This document shows positions 17,156 to 26,482 of a stretch of DNA of 64,000 bases, piece after piece. Source of the stretch: Bacteroidales bacterium UBA1173 (GTDB lineage Bacteria; Bacteroidota; Bacteroidia; Bacteroidales; F082); the NCBI GenBank assembly GCA_002311655.1, contig DBYZ01000007.1:126675-190674 (forward strand), in the 5' to 3' direction. Each line of letters begins with the position of its first letter. Positions within the stretch are counted from its first letter, which is position 1. The notes beneath the pieces are model-generated. The model was not told the DNA's origin and ran no database searches. It was given only the letters and a program-made list of their open reading frames with translations. A program made the translations under genes and the position numbers.

Positions 17156-18313
17156 ATGGTAGAAAATGAACATTTTGAAAATCAACAGCACGAATGGGAA
17201 TCTGCATTGCAGGTGACTGGCACCGACCAGCCTGCAGTGCAGGTTAACCCTAAAGCGCTTGAGCGTCTGATGCTTAGCCGTCAGAAACTCCTCCCTTTGA
17301 AAGAATACGTCGACGGCATCCTTGCCGGCGATATCACCATTTTGAGCAAGGCGATAACCCTTGTTGAGAGTTCTCTGCCGACCCACCAGAAACTTGCACA
17401 GGAAATCATTGCGGAGTGCATCCCATACAGCGGAAAAGCGCTTCGTCTCGGCATCACTGGCGTTCCAGGTGCCGGAAAAAGCACATTCATCGAGGCTCTT
17501 GGCATGGAGCTGTGCCGTCAGAACAAACGCATCGCCGTACTTGCCATCGACCCGAGCTCACAACGTTCAAAAGGTTCAATTTTAGGCGACAAAACCCGCA
17601 TGGAGGAACTGTCGCAGCAACCTAACGCGTACATCAGACCGTCAGCGTCGGCTGGCACTTTGGGAGGTGTGGCGCGTAAAACACGTGAGGCTATCATCCT
17701 CTGCGAGGCTGCCGGCTTCGACACAATCATTGTGGAGACAGTGGGCGTCGGACAAAGCGAGACAGCCGTCTATTCAATGGTCGATTACTTCCTTTTGCTG
17801 CTCATCGGAGGCGCCGGCGACGAACTGCAGGGCATCAAACGCGGCATCATGGAGATGGCCGACGGCATTGTCGTCAACAAAGCCGATGGCGACAACGTGA
17901 ACCGAGCTAACCGCGCAGCAGCCGAAATACGCAACGCAGTACATCTGTTCCCGCCATCAGAATCTGGACAGGAAGTGAAAGTCACCACATGCTCCGCAAC
18001 AACACATTTCAACGTTACTGAAGTGTGGAATATGGTGCTTGAACACGTCGAAAACATTAGAAAATCAGGCTATCTCGAAGAAAAACGCGCCCGCCAGGAC
18101 GTCCAGATGATGCTCGACACCATCGAAAGCACGCTGAAAGCCAACTTCTACGAAAACGACAGAATAAAAGAATGGCTCGGAATCGTTGAGAAAAACGTGG
18201 AAGAAAAGAAGATTAGTGCATACGAAGGAGCCCGTAGGTTATTGGAATTCTATGAGATACCTCAAAGCGATACTACTCGTAATGAGAGGTTTTTTGAAAA
18301 GAATACTCAGTGA
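17156..18313 (+). CDS. meaB: Methylmalonyl-CoA mutase-associated GTPase MeaB
   Basis: MeaB (ArgK family) is a P-loop GTPase that loads and protects the B12 cofactor of methylmalonyl-CoA mutase, used in propionate metabolism. The 385-aa sequence shows YVDGILAGDITILSKAITLVES (about 44-65), Walker A GVPGAGKSTFIEA (about 101-113), IDPSSQRSKGSILGDKTRME (about 131-150), ETVGVGQSETAV and the base-specificity motif NKADGDN. The 40-residue N-terminal extension is of a kind I recall from Bacteroides homologues, so the first ATG is kept; the alternative is Met39 (17270). The mutase genes are not nearby. Confidence 0.93.
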   Translation: MVENEHFENQQHEWESALQVTGTDQPAVQVNPKALERLMLSRQKLLPLKEYVDGILAGDITILSKAITLVESSLPTHQKLAQEIIAECIPYSGKALRLGITGVPGAGKSTFIEALGMELCRQNKRIAVLAIDPSSQRSKGSILGDKTRMEELSQQPNAYIRPSASAGTLGGVARKTREAIILCEAAGFDTIIVETVGVGQSETAVYSMVDYFLLLLIGGAGDELQGIKRGIMEMADGIVVNKADGDNVNRANRAAAEIRNAVHLFPPSESGQEVKVTTCSATTHFNVTEVWNMVLEHVENIRKSGYLEEKRARQDVQMMLDTIESTLKANFYENDRIKEWLGIVEKNVEEKKISAYEGARRLLEFYEIPQSDTTRNERFFEKNTQ

Positions 18314-18371
18314 GGAATCTCGATTGTTGATAAATTGTTGAAAAAATTGTTTTTTGTATAGTTTTTTGCTG

Positions 18372-18379
18372 TATCTTTG
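18372..18379 (+). promoter_or_regulatory. -7 box for glutamine synthetase
   Basis: TATCTTTG matches TAnnTTTG. A TTG at 18347-18349 or TTTTTG at 18351-18356 could serve as -33. The leader before the ATG at 18439 is about 55 nt. Confidence 0.6.
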
Positions 18380-18438
18380 CCAGTCCAACAATAGTGTAAA
18401 AAATTTATATAAAAGACATAAAATTTTCAACATTTATC

Positions 18439-19950
18439 ATGGACACAAGAATTCAAATGAATCCAAATTTGCTGGTGCGCTATCTCCAGAAACCGGCAGA
18501 AGAGTTTACAAAGCTGGACATCATCCGCTATTGCGAAGAAAATCAAGTAGAGTTTATCAATTTTCATTACTGCGGATGGGACGGACGTCTGAAAACGCTC
18601 AATTTTGTAATCCACAGCTACGAACATCTCGACAACATCCTCTCGGCAGGAGAACGTGTCGACGGCTCAAGCCTCTTCCCGTTTATCGAGGCAGGAAAAT
18701 CTGACCTTTACGTCATGCCGAAGTTCAAGACAGCCTTCCGTAACCCATTCACAGAAGTGCCTACGGTGGATATCCTCTGCTCGTTCTATAACCGCGACGG
18801 AGAGCCGTTTGAAAGCTCACCAGAGCATATCCTTCATAAAGCACATCAGGTGTTCCAGAAATCGACAGGCCTCAAGATGGAGACCATGGGCGAACTTGAG
18901 TATTATATCATCGCCGACGACGAGGAAACCTACGAAGTGCCTGACCAGAAAGGTTATCACGAGAGCGCTCCGTTCAATAAATTCACCGATTACCGCGTGG
19001 AAGCCATGCGCCTCATAGCCCAGGCTGGCGGCCTCATCAAATACGGCCACTCAGAGGTGGGTAACTTCACCAAAGACGGCAAGATTTATGAACAGAATGA
19101 GATAGAATTTTTGCCTACAAATATCGAAGACGCAGCCGACCAACTCGTTGTGGCTAAATGGATTATGCGTCAGCTGGCATACCAATACGGAGTCACCATC
19201 ACCTTCGCCCCGAAGATCACTGTGGGTAAGGCTGGAAGCGGTCTGCACGTACACTGCAAATTCACTAAGAACGGCAAGAGCGTGATGGTACGCAACGGTG
19301 AGCTCACCGACTATGCCAAGAAAGCTATCGCCGGCTATATGATGGCAGGTACATCATTGCCAGCATTCGGCAATCCTAACCCATTGTCATTCATGCGTTT
19401 AGTGCCTCATCAGGAAGCTCCAACATCCTTGTGCTGGTCGTTCTCGAACCGCAGCGCTTTGGTGCGTGTTCCGCTCGGCTGGATCAACAACGGAAAAGAC
19501 ATGCTCGCCGATGCCAACCCTATGGAGAAAGCTTCAAACCGCGACTTCAGCGACAAGCAGACATTCGAGTGGCGTGCTTCTGACGGTTGCGCAGACTTGT
19601 ACCTCCTTATGGCGGCATTGTGCGCAGCAGCTCGCTACGGCATGGAACATCCTGACGCTCTTAAAGTTGCAGAGAAGACATACGTCGGCTTGGGCGTTAA
19701 TATCCACGACGACAAGAACAAAGCCGTCGCCGAAGCTCTCGAACAGCTCCCTGATTCATGCGTCAGAGCAGCCGATGAACTCGAGAAAGACCGCGAGATC
19801 TATACCGCAAAGGGTGTTTTTTCAGATAACATCATCGATTACCTCATCAAGTACCTCAGAAACTTCAATGACGCGAATTTGCGTGCAGAATTAGGCAATG
19901 ACGAGGAAAAAATCATGAAACTTGTGAAAGAAAATATCCACGTCGGATAA
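18439..19950 (+). CDS. glnA: Glutamine synthetase (about 500-aa Bacteroidetes form)
   Basis: The enzyme makes glutamine from glutamate, ammonia and ATP. The 503-aa product contains the beta-grasp N-domain (FHYCGWDGRLKTLNFVI), the GERVDGSSLFPFIEAGKSDLYVMPKF loop, the metal-binding ELEYYI segment (about 153-158), the glutamate/ATP site GKAGSGLHVHCKF (about 264-276) and RLVPHQEAPTSLCWSFSNRSALVRVP (about 315-340), the family's late signature. It is about 30 residues longer than classic GSI, clearly shorter than the about 700-aa GSIII, and no adenylylation Tyr motif is evident. It is monocistronic. Confidence 0.92.
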   Translation: MDTRIQMNPNLLVRYLQKPAEEFTKLDIIRYCEENQVEFINFHYCGWDGRLKTLNFVIHSYEHLDNILSAGERVDGSSLFPFIEAGKSDLYVMPKFKTAFRNPFTEVPTVDILCSFYNRDGEPFESSPEHILHKAHQVFQKSTGLKMETMGELEYYIIADDEETYEVPDQKGYHESAPFNKFTDYRVEAMRLIAQAGGLIKYGHSEVGNFTKDGKIYEQNEIEFLPTNIEDAADQLVVAKWIMRQLAYQYGVTITFAPKITVGKAGSGLHVHCKFTKNGKSVMVRNGELTDYAKKAIAGYMMAGTSLPAFGNPNPLSFMRLVPHQEAPTSLCWSFSNRSALVRVPLGWINNGKDMLADANPMEKASNRDFSDKQTFEWRASDGCADLYLLMAALCAAARYGMEHPDALKVAEKTYVGLGVNIHDDKNKAVAEALEQLPDSCVRAADELEKDREIYTAKGVFSDNIIDYLIKYLRNFNDANLRAELGNDEEKIMKLVKENIHVG

Positions 19951-20012
19951 AAAATTTGCAGGTATGTTGATAAAAAAATGAAAAAAACACGCACGCGTAT
20001 TAAAAAAGTCCG

Positions 20013-20020
20013 TATATTTG
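20013..20020 (+). promoter_or_regulatory. -7 box for the first giant surface protein
   Basis: TATATTTG matches TAnnTTTG. The region 20 bp upstream has no clear TTTG. The leader to the ATG at 20105 is about 80 nt and very A-rich. Confidence 0.55.
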
Positions 20021-20104
20021 CGAGTTAAAAGTGTGAAAAAATAAGGTTCAAACTTTAAAAATAGAAGACAATTAACAAATTTTATTAACAAAATCATTCA
20101 AATT

Positions 20105-23100
20105 ATGAGTAAAAAACTTATTCTCTTTTTGATGGTGCTCTTGTTCGGAAGCACAAGCTTCTTAAGAGCAGATGAGGTAACAATTGGTGATCCTACATCA
20201 ACGACAACCAATAGTTACTTACCAACGTATTCGTTGTATGACTACTCATTCACACAGCAGATCTACACTGCTGACGAAATCGGAATGGGCGGCACAATCA
20301 ACGATGTTACGCTTTGGTTAAAGAACACATCAAGCAATGCTCGTAACCTCAACATTTACATGAAGGAAGTGAGCGAAGTCACATTTGCTGACGGTAACGC
20401 TTGGGTGAGCATGACAGCAGGTGACATGGTTGCATCTGGCACATTGGCCAATGGTGTTTCAGAACCTGTCGCTACAACATTTACCCTCACAACTCCTTTC
20501 GAGTATTCAGGTGAAGGTAACCTGGTTATTTGCTTCCAGGATGTTACAGGTTCATGGAGCAGCGGCGCAGCTAGCGTTGTTATGACAGGCAATGGCAATC
20601 AAGCTATCTATGCTTATCGTGACGGCACAGTTTATGATCCAACCACTCCAGGTGTGACAGGTTATGTTACTGCAAACAAGAGCGTTGTTAGACTTACTAT
20701 CGAAGGTTCAGGTCCAGTCCCTCCAACACCAACAGGAGAGATCGTAATTACTCCTAATCCATTCGAACTTGGTGTAAGACCAACTAACGGTTGGATGGAA
20801 CCATACGCAGTGAGAATTGAAAACGGTGGCGCTCCTGTGAGCATCACAGCTAACATCAGCAACACAGCTGGTGTCGAAGCTTTCTCAATGAGCGAGGAAA
20901 TCAACGATGTAGTTCTTGATACAGATGAAACTCTCGCTTTCACTATCGACATCAACACAAATGCTGCTGACGGTGAATACGTTGAGCAGTTCACAATGTT
21001 CTCAGTTGAAAACAGCAGAGATATCACAACAATCCCTGTAACTGCAACATTCTACACAGCAGGTGAAGCTGATATCGTTGAGACAGCAAAGGAACTCGCA
21101 TTCTCATACACAGCAGGTGTCGCTGAATTCAACCACACTCCAGTTGACATTCACCCTAACTACTTTGGTTCACAGGGTATGATAGCTAATGACGCTGTTT
21201 ATCAATTCAATCTTGCAAAAGACGCTTTGTTCACAGTTAACGCTGGCGCAGGTTCATACATTGGCATCTATACCAAGGTTTTGAATTTCCACCCAACAAT
21301 GGCAGTCGAACCAGTTGCTTACGCAATCGGTGAGATGCAGGATGAAATCCTCCTCGCAGGTCAGTACTACATGATCGTTGCAGGTGACAACTTCACAAGC
21401 ATTGAAGGTACAGTCGAGCAGATGCCAGCTCCAACAGATATGACAGCTATCTATCCAGCTGACGGCGCAACAGAAATTGCAGCTCCTGTGACACTCACAT
21501 GGGAAGGTGGCGAGAACGCATCAGAATATCAGGTTCTCTTCGGTACATCACCAGTGAACATGCCAGTGGTTTTGGATTGGACAATCGTTGACGACAACTT
21601 CGGTTCATACACAATCAATAACTTGCAGTCTAACACACAGTATTTCTGGCAGGTTAAAGCAAGAAACTCAAACGGTATGGTTCAGACACTCCGTTGCGGT
21701 TTCACATCAACTTTGACCGCTCCTAACACAGTGACAGCTTCAGAAGAGGAAATCTTCACAGACGGTTCTACATTAATTAAATGGAAACACAGCACCGGCA
21801 CAATGGGTGACCTCCCAGAGACACAGATTGGTTCAGGTACAAGCACAAACAGCTACCTCCCAACATACAACCTCTATAACTACTCATTGTCAGAGCAGAT
21901 CTACACAGGCGAAGAAATCGGTGAGGCTGGTTACATCAACAGCATTTCATTCTATCCTGTTGGCAACATCACACGTAACCTCAAGATTTACATGGCTAAC
22001 ACAGATAAGGAAACTTTCACAAGCGGTTCAGACTGGGTCGCTATGGAAGCTGACAACCTCGTTTTCGAAGGCAATGTTGACATGGTTGCTAACACATGGG
22101 TTACAGTCCAGCTCAATGAACCATTCGAGTTCGACGGCAGCAACCTCCTCCTCGCTGTGACAGACCACACAGGTACATGGACATCTTCAATTTCTTACTA
22201 CGTATTTGATGCAACAGCTCAGGCTATCAACGTTTACCAGGATTCAGCTCCTTACAGCGCAACAGCTCCATCAGGCTCAGGTACAGTGAGAAACTTCAAG
22301 AACCAGATCATCCTCAACAAGGAAAGCAAAGGTACAGAAGCTAACCGTACATTCATTGGCTACAATGTGTACTACGGCGATGTTAAAGCTAACGATGAAC
22401 TCCTCACAGAGAAACAGTTCTTACTCGAGAACCTCCCATACAACATGGAAGGCCACGACATCAACGTCACAGCAGTTTATGACGAAGGTGAATCAGGACA
22501 CTCAACACCAATCGTTACTGTTAAGGTTTCAGGTTATGGTACATTCACAGGTACTGTTACATCACTCGTAACAGAAGTCGGTGGTGGCCAACCAGTTGCT
22601 GGCGCTACAGTGACATTCGACGGTAGAGACGAATTCAACAACGCAGTTTCATTCGAAGGTACAACAGATGATAACGGTGTCTATACTATTAATAATGTAA
22701 AGGCCGGTGACTATGTCGGTACAGTTACACTCGAAGGTATGGAACCAGTGAGCTCAGAAGCTGTTACACTCGCATACCAGGGTACAGAAACAGTTGACTT
22801 CATCATCCACGAAGAATACAAACCAGTTTTGAGCGTTTACGCAGAAGAAATTGACGAAACAATGTCAAAGGTCACCTGGTCACTCAATACAGCTATCAGC
22901 GGTGGCGGTACAGGCGGCAGCGCTTCAACATTCACAGAAGGCTTCGAAGGCGGCATGCCTGAAGGCTGGACAGTTGTTGACGCTAACAACGACGGTTACA
23001 CATGGTGTATGACAAGCAATATCCCAAGCACTTGGACATACTATGCAAGCTTAACACTTGACTGGTACAGAACAGGTACAAACGCTATCTGCAGCGGCTC

Positions 23101-26100
23101 ATATATTAATGGTGCAGGCGCACTCAACCCAGACGAATACCTCATTATGGGTCAGCAGATGATCGCTAACGGTTCAACATTGTCATTCTGGGCAGCAGCA
23201 ACAGACGCAAGCTATCCAGCAGATCACTTCGGAGTTGCAGTGTCAGACGACGCAGCTAACTGGACAATGGTTCAGGAATGGACATTGACAGGCAAAAAGG
23301 GTGCTAACGGCGGTCGCGAATCACGCGAAGGCGAAGGCGCTAAACTCGGTACATGGTACAACTACACAGTTGACCTCAGCGCATACGCAGGTCAGAAGTA
23401 CATTGCTATCCGTCACTTCAACTGCTATGACCAGTACATCATGTGCGTTGACGATATCGAACTCTCAGCAGGTAAGGGCCGCAGCGTTAAGAACTACGCT
23501 CTCTACAGAAAAGCTATCTTGAAAGAGAACGAAATCGTTCCAGCTGACTCAGTCGTTCTTTCAGAAACAGTGACAGACACACTCTATGCTGACTTCACAT
23601 GGAACAACATGGAACCAGGTCTCTATCAGTATGGCGTTCAGGCTGTCTATCCTACTCCAATCGAGGCTAAGGGTGGCAACCGCGACGAAATCGTGATTGG
23701 TGACGGTACTTCAACAACATACGTAACTCCATTCAACTCACTCTGGGGCTACTCATACGTTGAGCAGATTTACACAGCTGACGAAATCGGAATGGCCGGT
23801 ACAATCAACAGTATCGCATTCAACATGCAGAGCACAGATGCTGCAACACATGATATCGAGATCTTCATGGTGAATACCGATAAGGAAACATTTGCTTCAA
23901 CAAGCGATTATGTTGCTGTAACAGCTGGTGACAAAGTGTTTGACGGCAGCGTTACATTCGAGCCAGCTGCATGGACAACCATCACACTCAATACCCCATT
24001 CTACTATGACGGTACCAGCAACTTGATGATTGGTATCCACGAATACACCTCAGGTTATTCAACCAGATACTTCTATTACACCAATGCTACAGGTAAGGTT
24101 GTTTCTTTCCACAGCGACAGTGCAAACCCAGATCCATGCAACCTCGTATCATATGGAGGTAGCTCGTACGTTTCTCCAAACCGTGCTAACATCACTATCG
24201 ACATCGTTCCTGGTGGCGGTGGCGGCAGCAACGACAACCCTGTAACACCTATCACATGGTCAAACATCCTTCCAAAGGATATGGAAACAGTCGTTACAGT
24301 TAACGCTCAGGTCGCAGCCGGTACTCCAGCAGGCGCAACAGTCATCATGACAAATACATTTGAAGACATCGTTTTCGCAGGTGAATTTGATGAGACAGGT
24401 GTTGTTGTATTCGACGAATTCCACAAAGGTAACTACGTTGTTACAGTTGACCTCCCAGGTTACACATCAAGCATGATTGACGAAGAAGTCAGCATCTGGG
24501 ACGAAACAGAACTCACAGCTATCTTGACAGAAATCTACAAGCCAGTTGAGGAAATCACAGTTTCTGTGACAGGTTATGCAATGTGGACTCCAATTGTCCC
24601 TGTCGACAGAATCGCTGAGAAATACTTCGTCACATTGAACGGTATCTACTACGGTGAGACAACAGACAACTTCATGCAGATTGATGAAGATGTTCTTATC
24701 GAGAACGAACAGTACACAGTTGGCGTAGCTGTTGTTTACTCAACAGGTATGAGTGCTTACGTTACAAAGAACTTCACATACCTCGGCTGCGCCGGTGTTG
24801 CAACACAGGTCGAAGACCTCCACGTTGACGAAGACGCTTGCACAGGCATGGATGTCGTTCTCGTATGGAACGGTGGCACACCAACACCTCCAACACCTCC
24901 AACAGGCGACGTTGTCGTTAAGTTGACAGCTCACAACGTTTGGGGTGACGGTACAGGTTACCAGATGTTGCTCGACAACACACACTCACTCTATGGAACA
25001 ACAATTCCTACATCAGGAGCATTGAGCACTAACTGCTCAGGCAATGAGGGTATATACGCTCAGTTCAGCCACAAGATCCCAACCAACGCTGACGGTAACT
25101 GCACAACAAGCAACATGGTTCTCGACGGTACAGTCGAAATCACAATCCCTGCAGGTACATACGATTGGTGCATCACCAACCCAACTCCAGGCGATCGTAT
25201 TTGGATTGCAGCAGCTAACGGTAATGTTGGCGGTCGCTACGATGACTATGTATTCGAAGGTGGTCACACATACGAATTCACAGTTTCGATGTACGGCTCA
25301 AACGACGGTGTTGATGTCACAATCACTGGCGGTAAGGGCATGTATCAGCCTAACATGGGCATCATGAGCAATGACGTCAGAACAAATAACTTCGTTGCTA
25401 ACAACAACGTAATGAACGCTGGTAAGAGCTTCGGCGCTGCTGAAAACCAGATGACACGTGACTGGTACTACTATGACAATGGTGTTAACGAAGACGCTAT
25501 CGGTACAGGTGGTGGTAACTTCTGGTGGGGCATCATGCTTCCTGCTGGCAGCTACGACGGCACAAGCCTCACAAAGGTTGCAGCTTACGACTACATGTCA
25601 ATGACAGGTACAGCATCTATCTACCAGGGTGGTGCAACAGCTCCAGCTGGCTCAGCTCTCGGTACAGTCAATGTTACATTCACAGAGTCAAATGACTTCG
25701 TGGAATTCACATTCGCAGAGCCTGTAACTCTCGATCCTGCACAGAATGTTTGGGTTGTGTTCTATAACGGTAGCGGTGCTACATATCCTGCAGCAGTCTG
25801 CGCTAACACAGGCGACGCTAACGGCCGCTGGGTGTCACTCGACGGTGCAACATGGGAAGACATGGCTACCTACGACTTAAACTACACATTCATGATCCGC
25901 GCATTCATCGAGGCTGGTGGCCCAACTCCTGTAACTCCAACAGGCTCAATCACACCTAACGCATTCAACATCGCTGTTGACGATCTCGAGAACATCGTTG
26001 GTGCAGTTACAGCTAACACAGCAGTTGTTACAGCTGAAGACTATGAAGAGCATACATACTATGTGTTCTACGTTGACGCACAGTATGGCATGTCATGCCC

Positions 26101-26371
26101 AGCTGAGGTTACATACCAGATCTTGTCAGTTGAAGAGAACGAAGTTATCACTTCAATCTATCCTAACCCAACAAGCGGTGACCTCCACATCAACGCTACA
26201 GCAATGACACACATCAGCATTGTCAACGCAATGGGTCAGATGATTTACGAACAGGATGTTAACGCTGACGAGATGGTCATCAACATGGCTAAGTTCGAGT
26301 CAGGTGTTTACATGGTAAGCATCATTACTGAGAACGGTACAAGTGTCAAACGCATTACTGTTACCAAGTAA
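20105..26371 (+). CDS. Giant T9SS-secreted surface adhesin-like protein (2088 aa)
   Basis: A signal peptide (MSKKLILFLMVLLFGSTSFLRA) and a C-terminal type A sorting domain (about 2015-2088, SIYPNPTSGDLHINATAM ... GVYMVSIITENGTSVKRITVTK) mark it as T9SS cargo anchored to the surface. Between them lie three copies of a module opening IGxGTST and containing QIYTADEIG (about residues 26, 575 and 1195), a fibronectin-like stretch (about 450-545), a carboxypeptidase-regulatory-like domain (about 811), a cleaved-adhesin/MAM-like domain (FEGGMPEGWTVVDANNDGYTW, about 945) and a PTPPTP linker (about 1592). No protease motif is visible. Codon choice is strikingly uniform (Thr mostly ACA), suggesting high expression. 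It is paralogous to the next gene. Confidence 0.9.
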   Translation: MSKKLILFLMVLLFGSTSFLRADEVTIGDPTSTTTNSYLPTYSLYDYSFTQQIYTADEIGMGGTINDVTLWLKNTSSNARNLNIYMKEVSEVTFADGNAWVSMTAGDMVASGTLANGVSEPVATTFTLTTPFEYSGEGNLVICFQDVTGSWSSGAASVVMTGNGNQAIYAYRDGTVYDPTTPGVTGYVTANKSVVRLTIEGSGPVPPTPTGEIVITPNPFELGVRPTNGWMEPYAVRIENGGAPVSITANISNTAGVEAFSMSEEINDVVLDTDETLAFTIDINTNAADGEYVEQFTMFSVENSRDITTIPVTATFYTAGEADIVETAKELAFSYTAGVAEFNHTPVDIHPNYFGSQGMIANDAVYQFNLAKDALFTVNAGAGSYIGIYTKVLNFHPTMAVEPVAYAIGEMQDEILLAGQYYMIVAGDNFTSIEGTVEQMPAPTDMTAIYPADGATEIAAPVTLTWEGGENASEYQVLFGTSPVNMPVVLDWTIVDDNFGSYTINNLQSNTQYFWQVKARNSNGMVQTLRCGFTSTLTAPNTVTASEEEIFTDGSTLIKWKHSTGTMGDLPETQIGSGTSTNSYLPTYNLYNYSLSEQIYTGEEIGEAGYINSISFYPVGNITRNLKIYMANTDKETFTSGSDWVAMEADNLVFEGNVDMVANTWVTVQLNEPFEFDGSNLLLAVTDHTGTWTSSISYYVFDATAQAINVYQDSAPYSATAPSGSGTVRNFKNQIILNKESKGTEANRTFIGYNVYYGDVKANDELLTEKQFLLENLPYNMEGHDINVTAVYDEGESGHSTPIVTVKVSGYGTFTGTVTSLVTEVGGGQPVAGATVTFDGRDEFNNAVSFEGTTDDNGVYTINNVKAGDYVGTVTLEGMEPVSSEAVTLAYQGTETVDFIIHEEYKPVLSVYAEEIDETMSKVTWSLNTAISGGGTGGSASTFTEGFEGGMPEGWTVVDANNDGYTWCMTSNIPSTWTYYASLTLDWYRTGTNAICSGSYINGAGALNPDEYLIMGQQMIANGSTLSFWAAATDASYPADHFGVAVSDDAANWTMVQEWTLTGKKGANGGRESREGEGAKLGTWYNYTVDLSAYAGQKYIAIRHFNCYDQYIMCVDDIELSAGKGRSVKNYALYRKAILKENEIVPADSVVLSETVTDTLYADFTWNNMEPGLYQYGVQAVYPTPIEAKGGNRDEIVIGDGTSTTYVTPFNSLWGYSYVEQIYTADEIGMAGTINSIAFNMQSTDAATHDIEIFMVNTDKETFASTSDYVAVTAGDKVFDGSVTFEPAAWTTITLNTPFYYDGTSNLMIGIHEYTSGYSTRYFYYTNATGKVVSFHSDSANPDPCNLVSYGGSSYVSPNRANITIDIVPGGGGGSNDNPVTPITWSNILPKDMETVVTVNAQVAAGTPAGATVIMTNTFEDIVFAGEFDETGVVVFDEFHKGNYVVTVDLPGYTSSMIDEEVSIWDETELTAILTEIYKPVEEITVSVTGYAMWTPIVPVDRIAEKYFVTLNGIYYGETTDNFMQIDEDVLIENEQYTVGVAVVYSTGMSAYVTKNFTYLGCAGVATQVEDLHVDEDACTGMDVVLVWNGGTPTPPTPPTGDVVVKLTAHNVWGDGTGYQMLLDNTHSLYGTTIPTSGALSTNCSGNEGIYAQFSHKIPTNADGNCTTSNMVLDGTVEITIPAGTYDWCITNPTPGDRIWIAAANGNVGGRYDDYVFEGGHTYEFTVSMYGSNDGVDVTITGGKGMYQPNMGIMSNDVRTNNFVANNNVMNAGKSFGAAENQMTRDWYYYDNGVNEDAIGTGGGNFWWGIMLPAGSYDGTSLTKVAAYDYMSMTGTASIYQGGATAPAGSALGTVNVTFTESNDFVEFTFAEPVTLDPAQNVWVVFYNGSGATYPAAVCANTGDANGRWVSLDGATWEDMATYDLNYTFMIRAFIEAGGPTPVTPTGSITPNAFNIAVDDLENIVGAVTANTAVVTAEDYEEHTYYVFYVDAQYGMSCPAEVTYQILSVEENEVITSIYPNPTSGDLHINATAMTHISIVNAMGQMIYEQDVNADEMVINMAKFESGVYMVSIITENGTSVKRITVTK

Positions 26372-26389
26372 TTGAACACCTATTAATAT

Positions 26390-26427
26390 AATAAGGAACG
26401 TCACCCTAAAAAGTGACGCTCCTTATT
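26390..26427 (+). terminator. Hairpin between the two giant surface-protein genes
   Basis: Fifteen-bp arms (26390-26404 and 26413-26427) pair with one mismatch around an 8-nt loop. There is no T-run after it, so it may be a weak terminator or a stabilising 3' hairpin that allows some read-through into the second gene, for which I find no clear -7 box. Confidence 0.5.
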
Positions 26428-26482
26428 GGAGTTAAAATGAAAAATTGAGAAATTAACATAATTATTAACTAAATTTTTTATT

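Noticed and set aside
18312..18322. Fragment GAGGAATCTCG after meaB
   Set aside because: It resembles the end of a family 1 REP unit but is too short to call a feature by itself.
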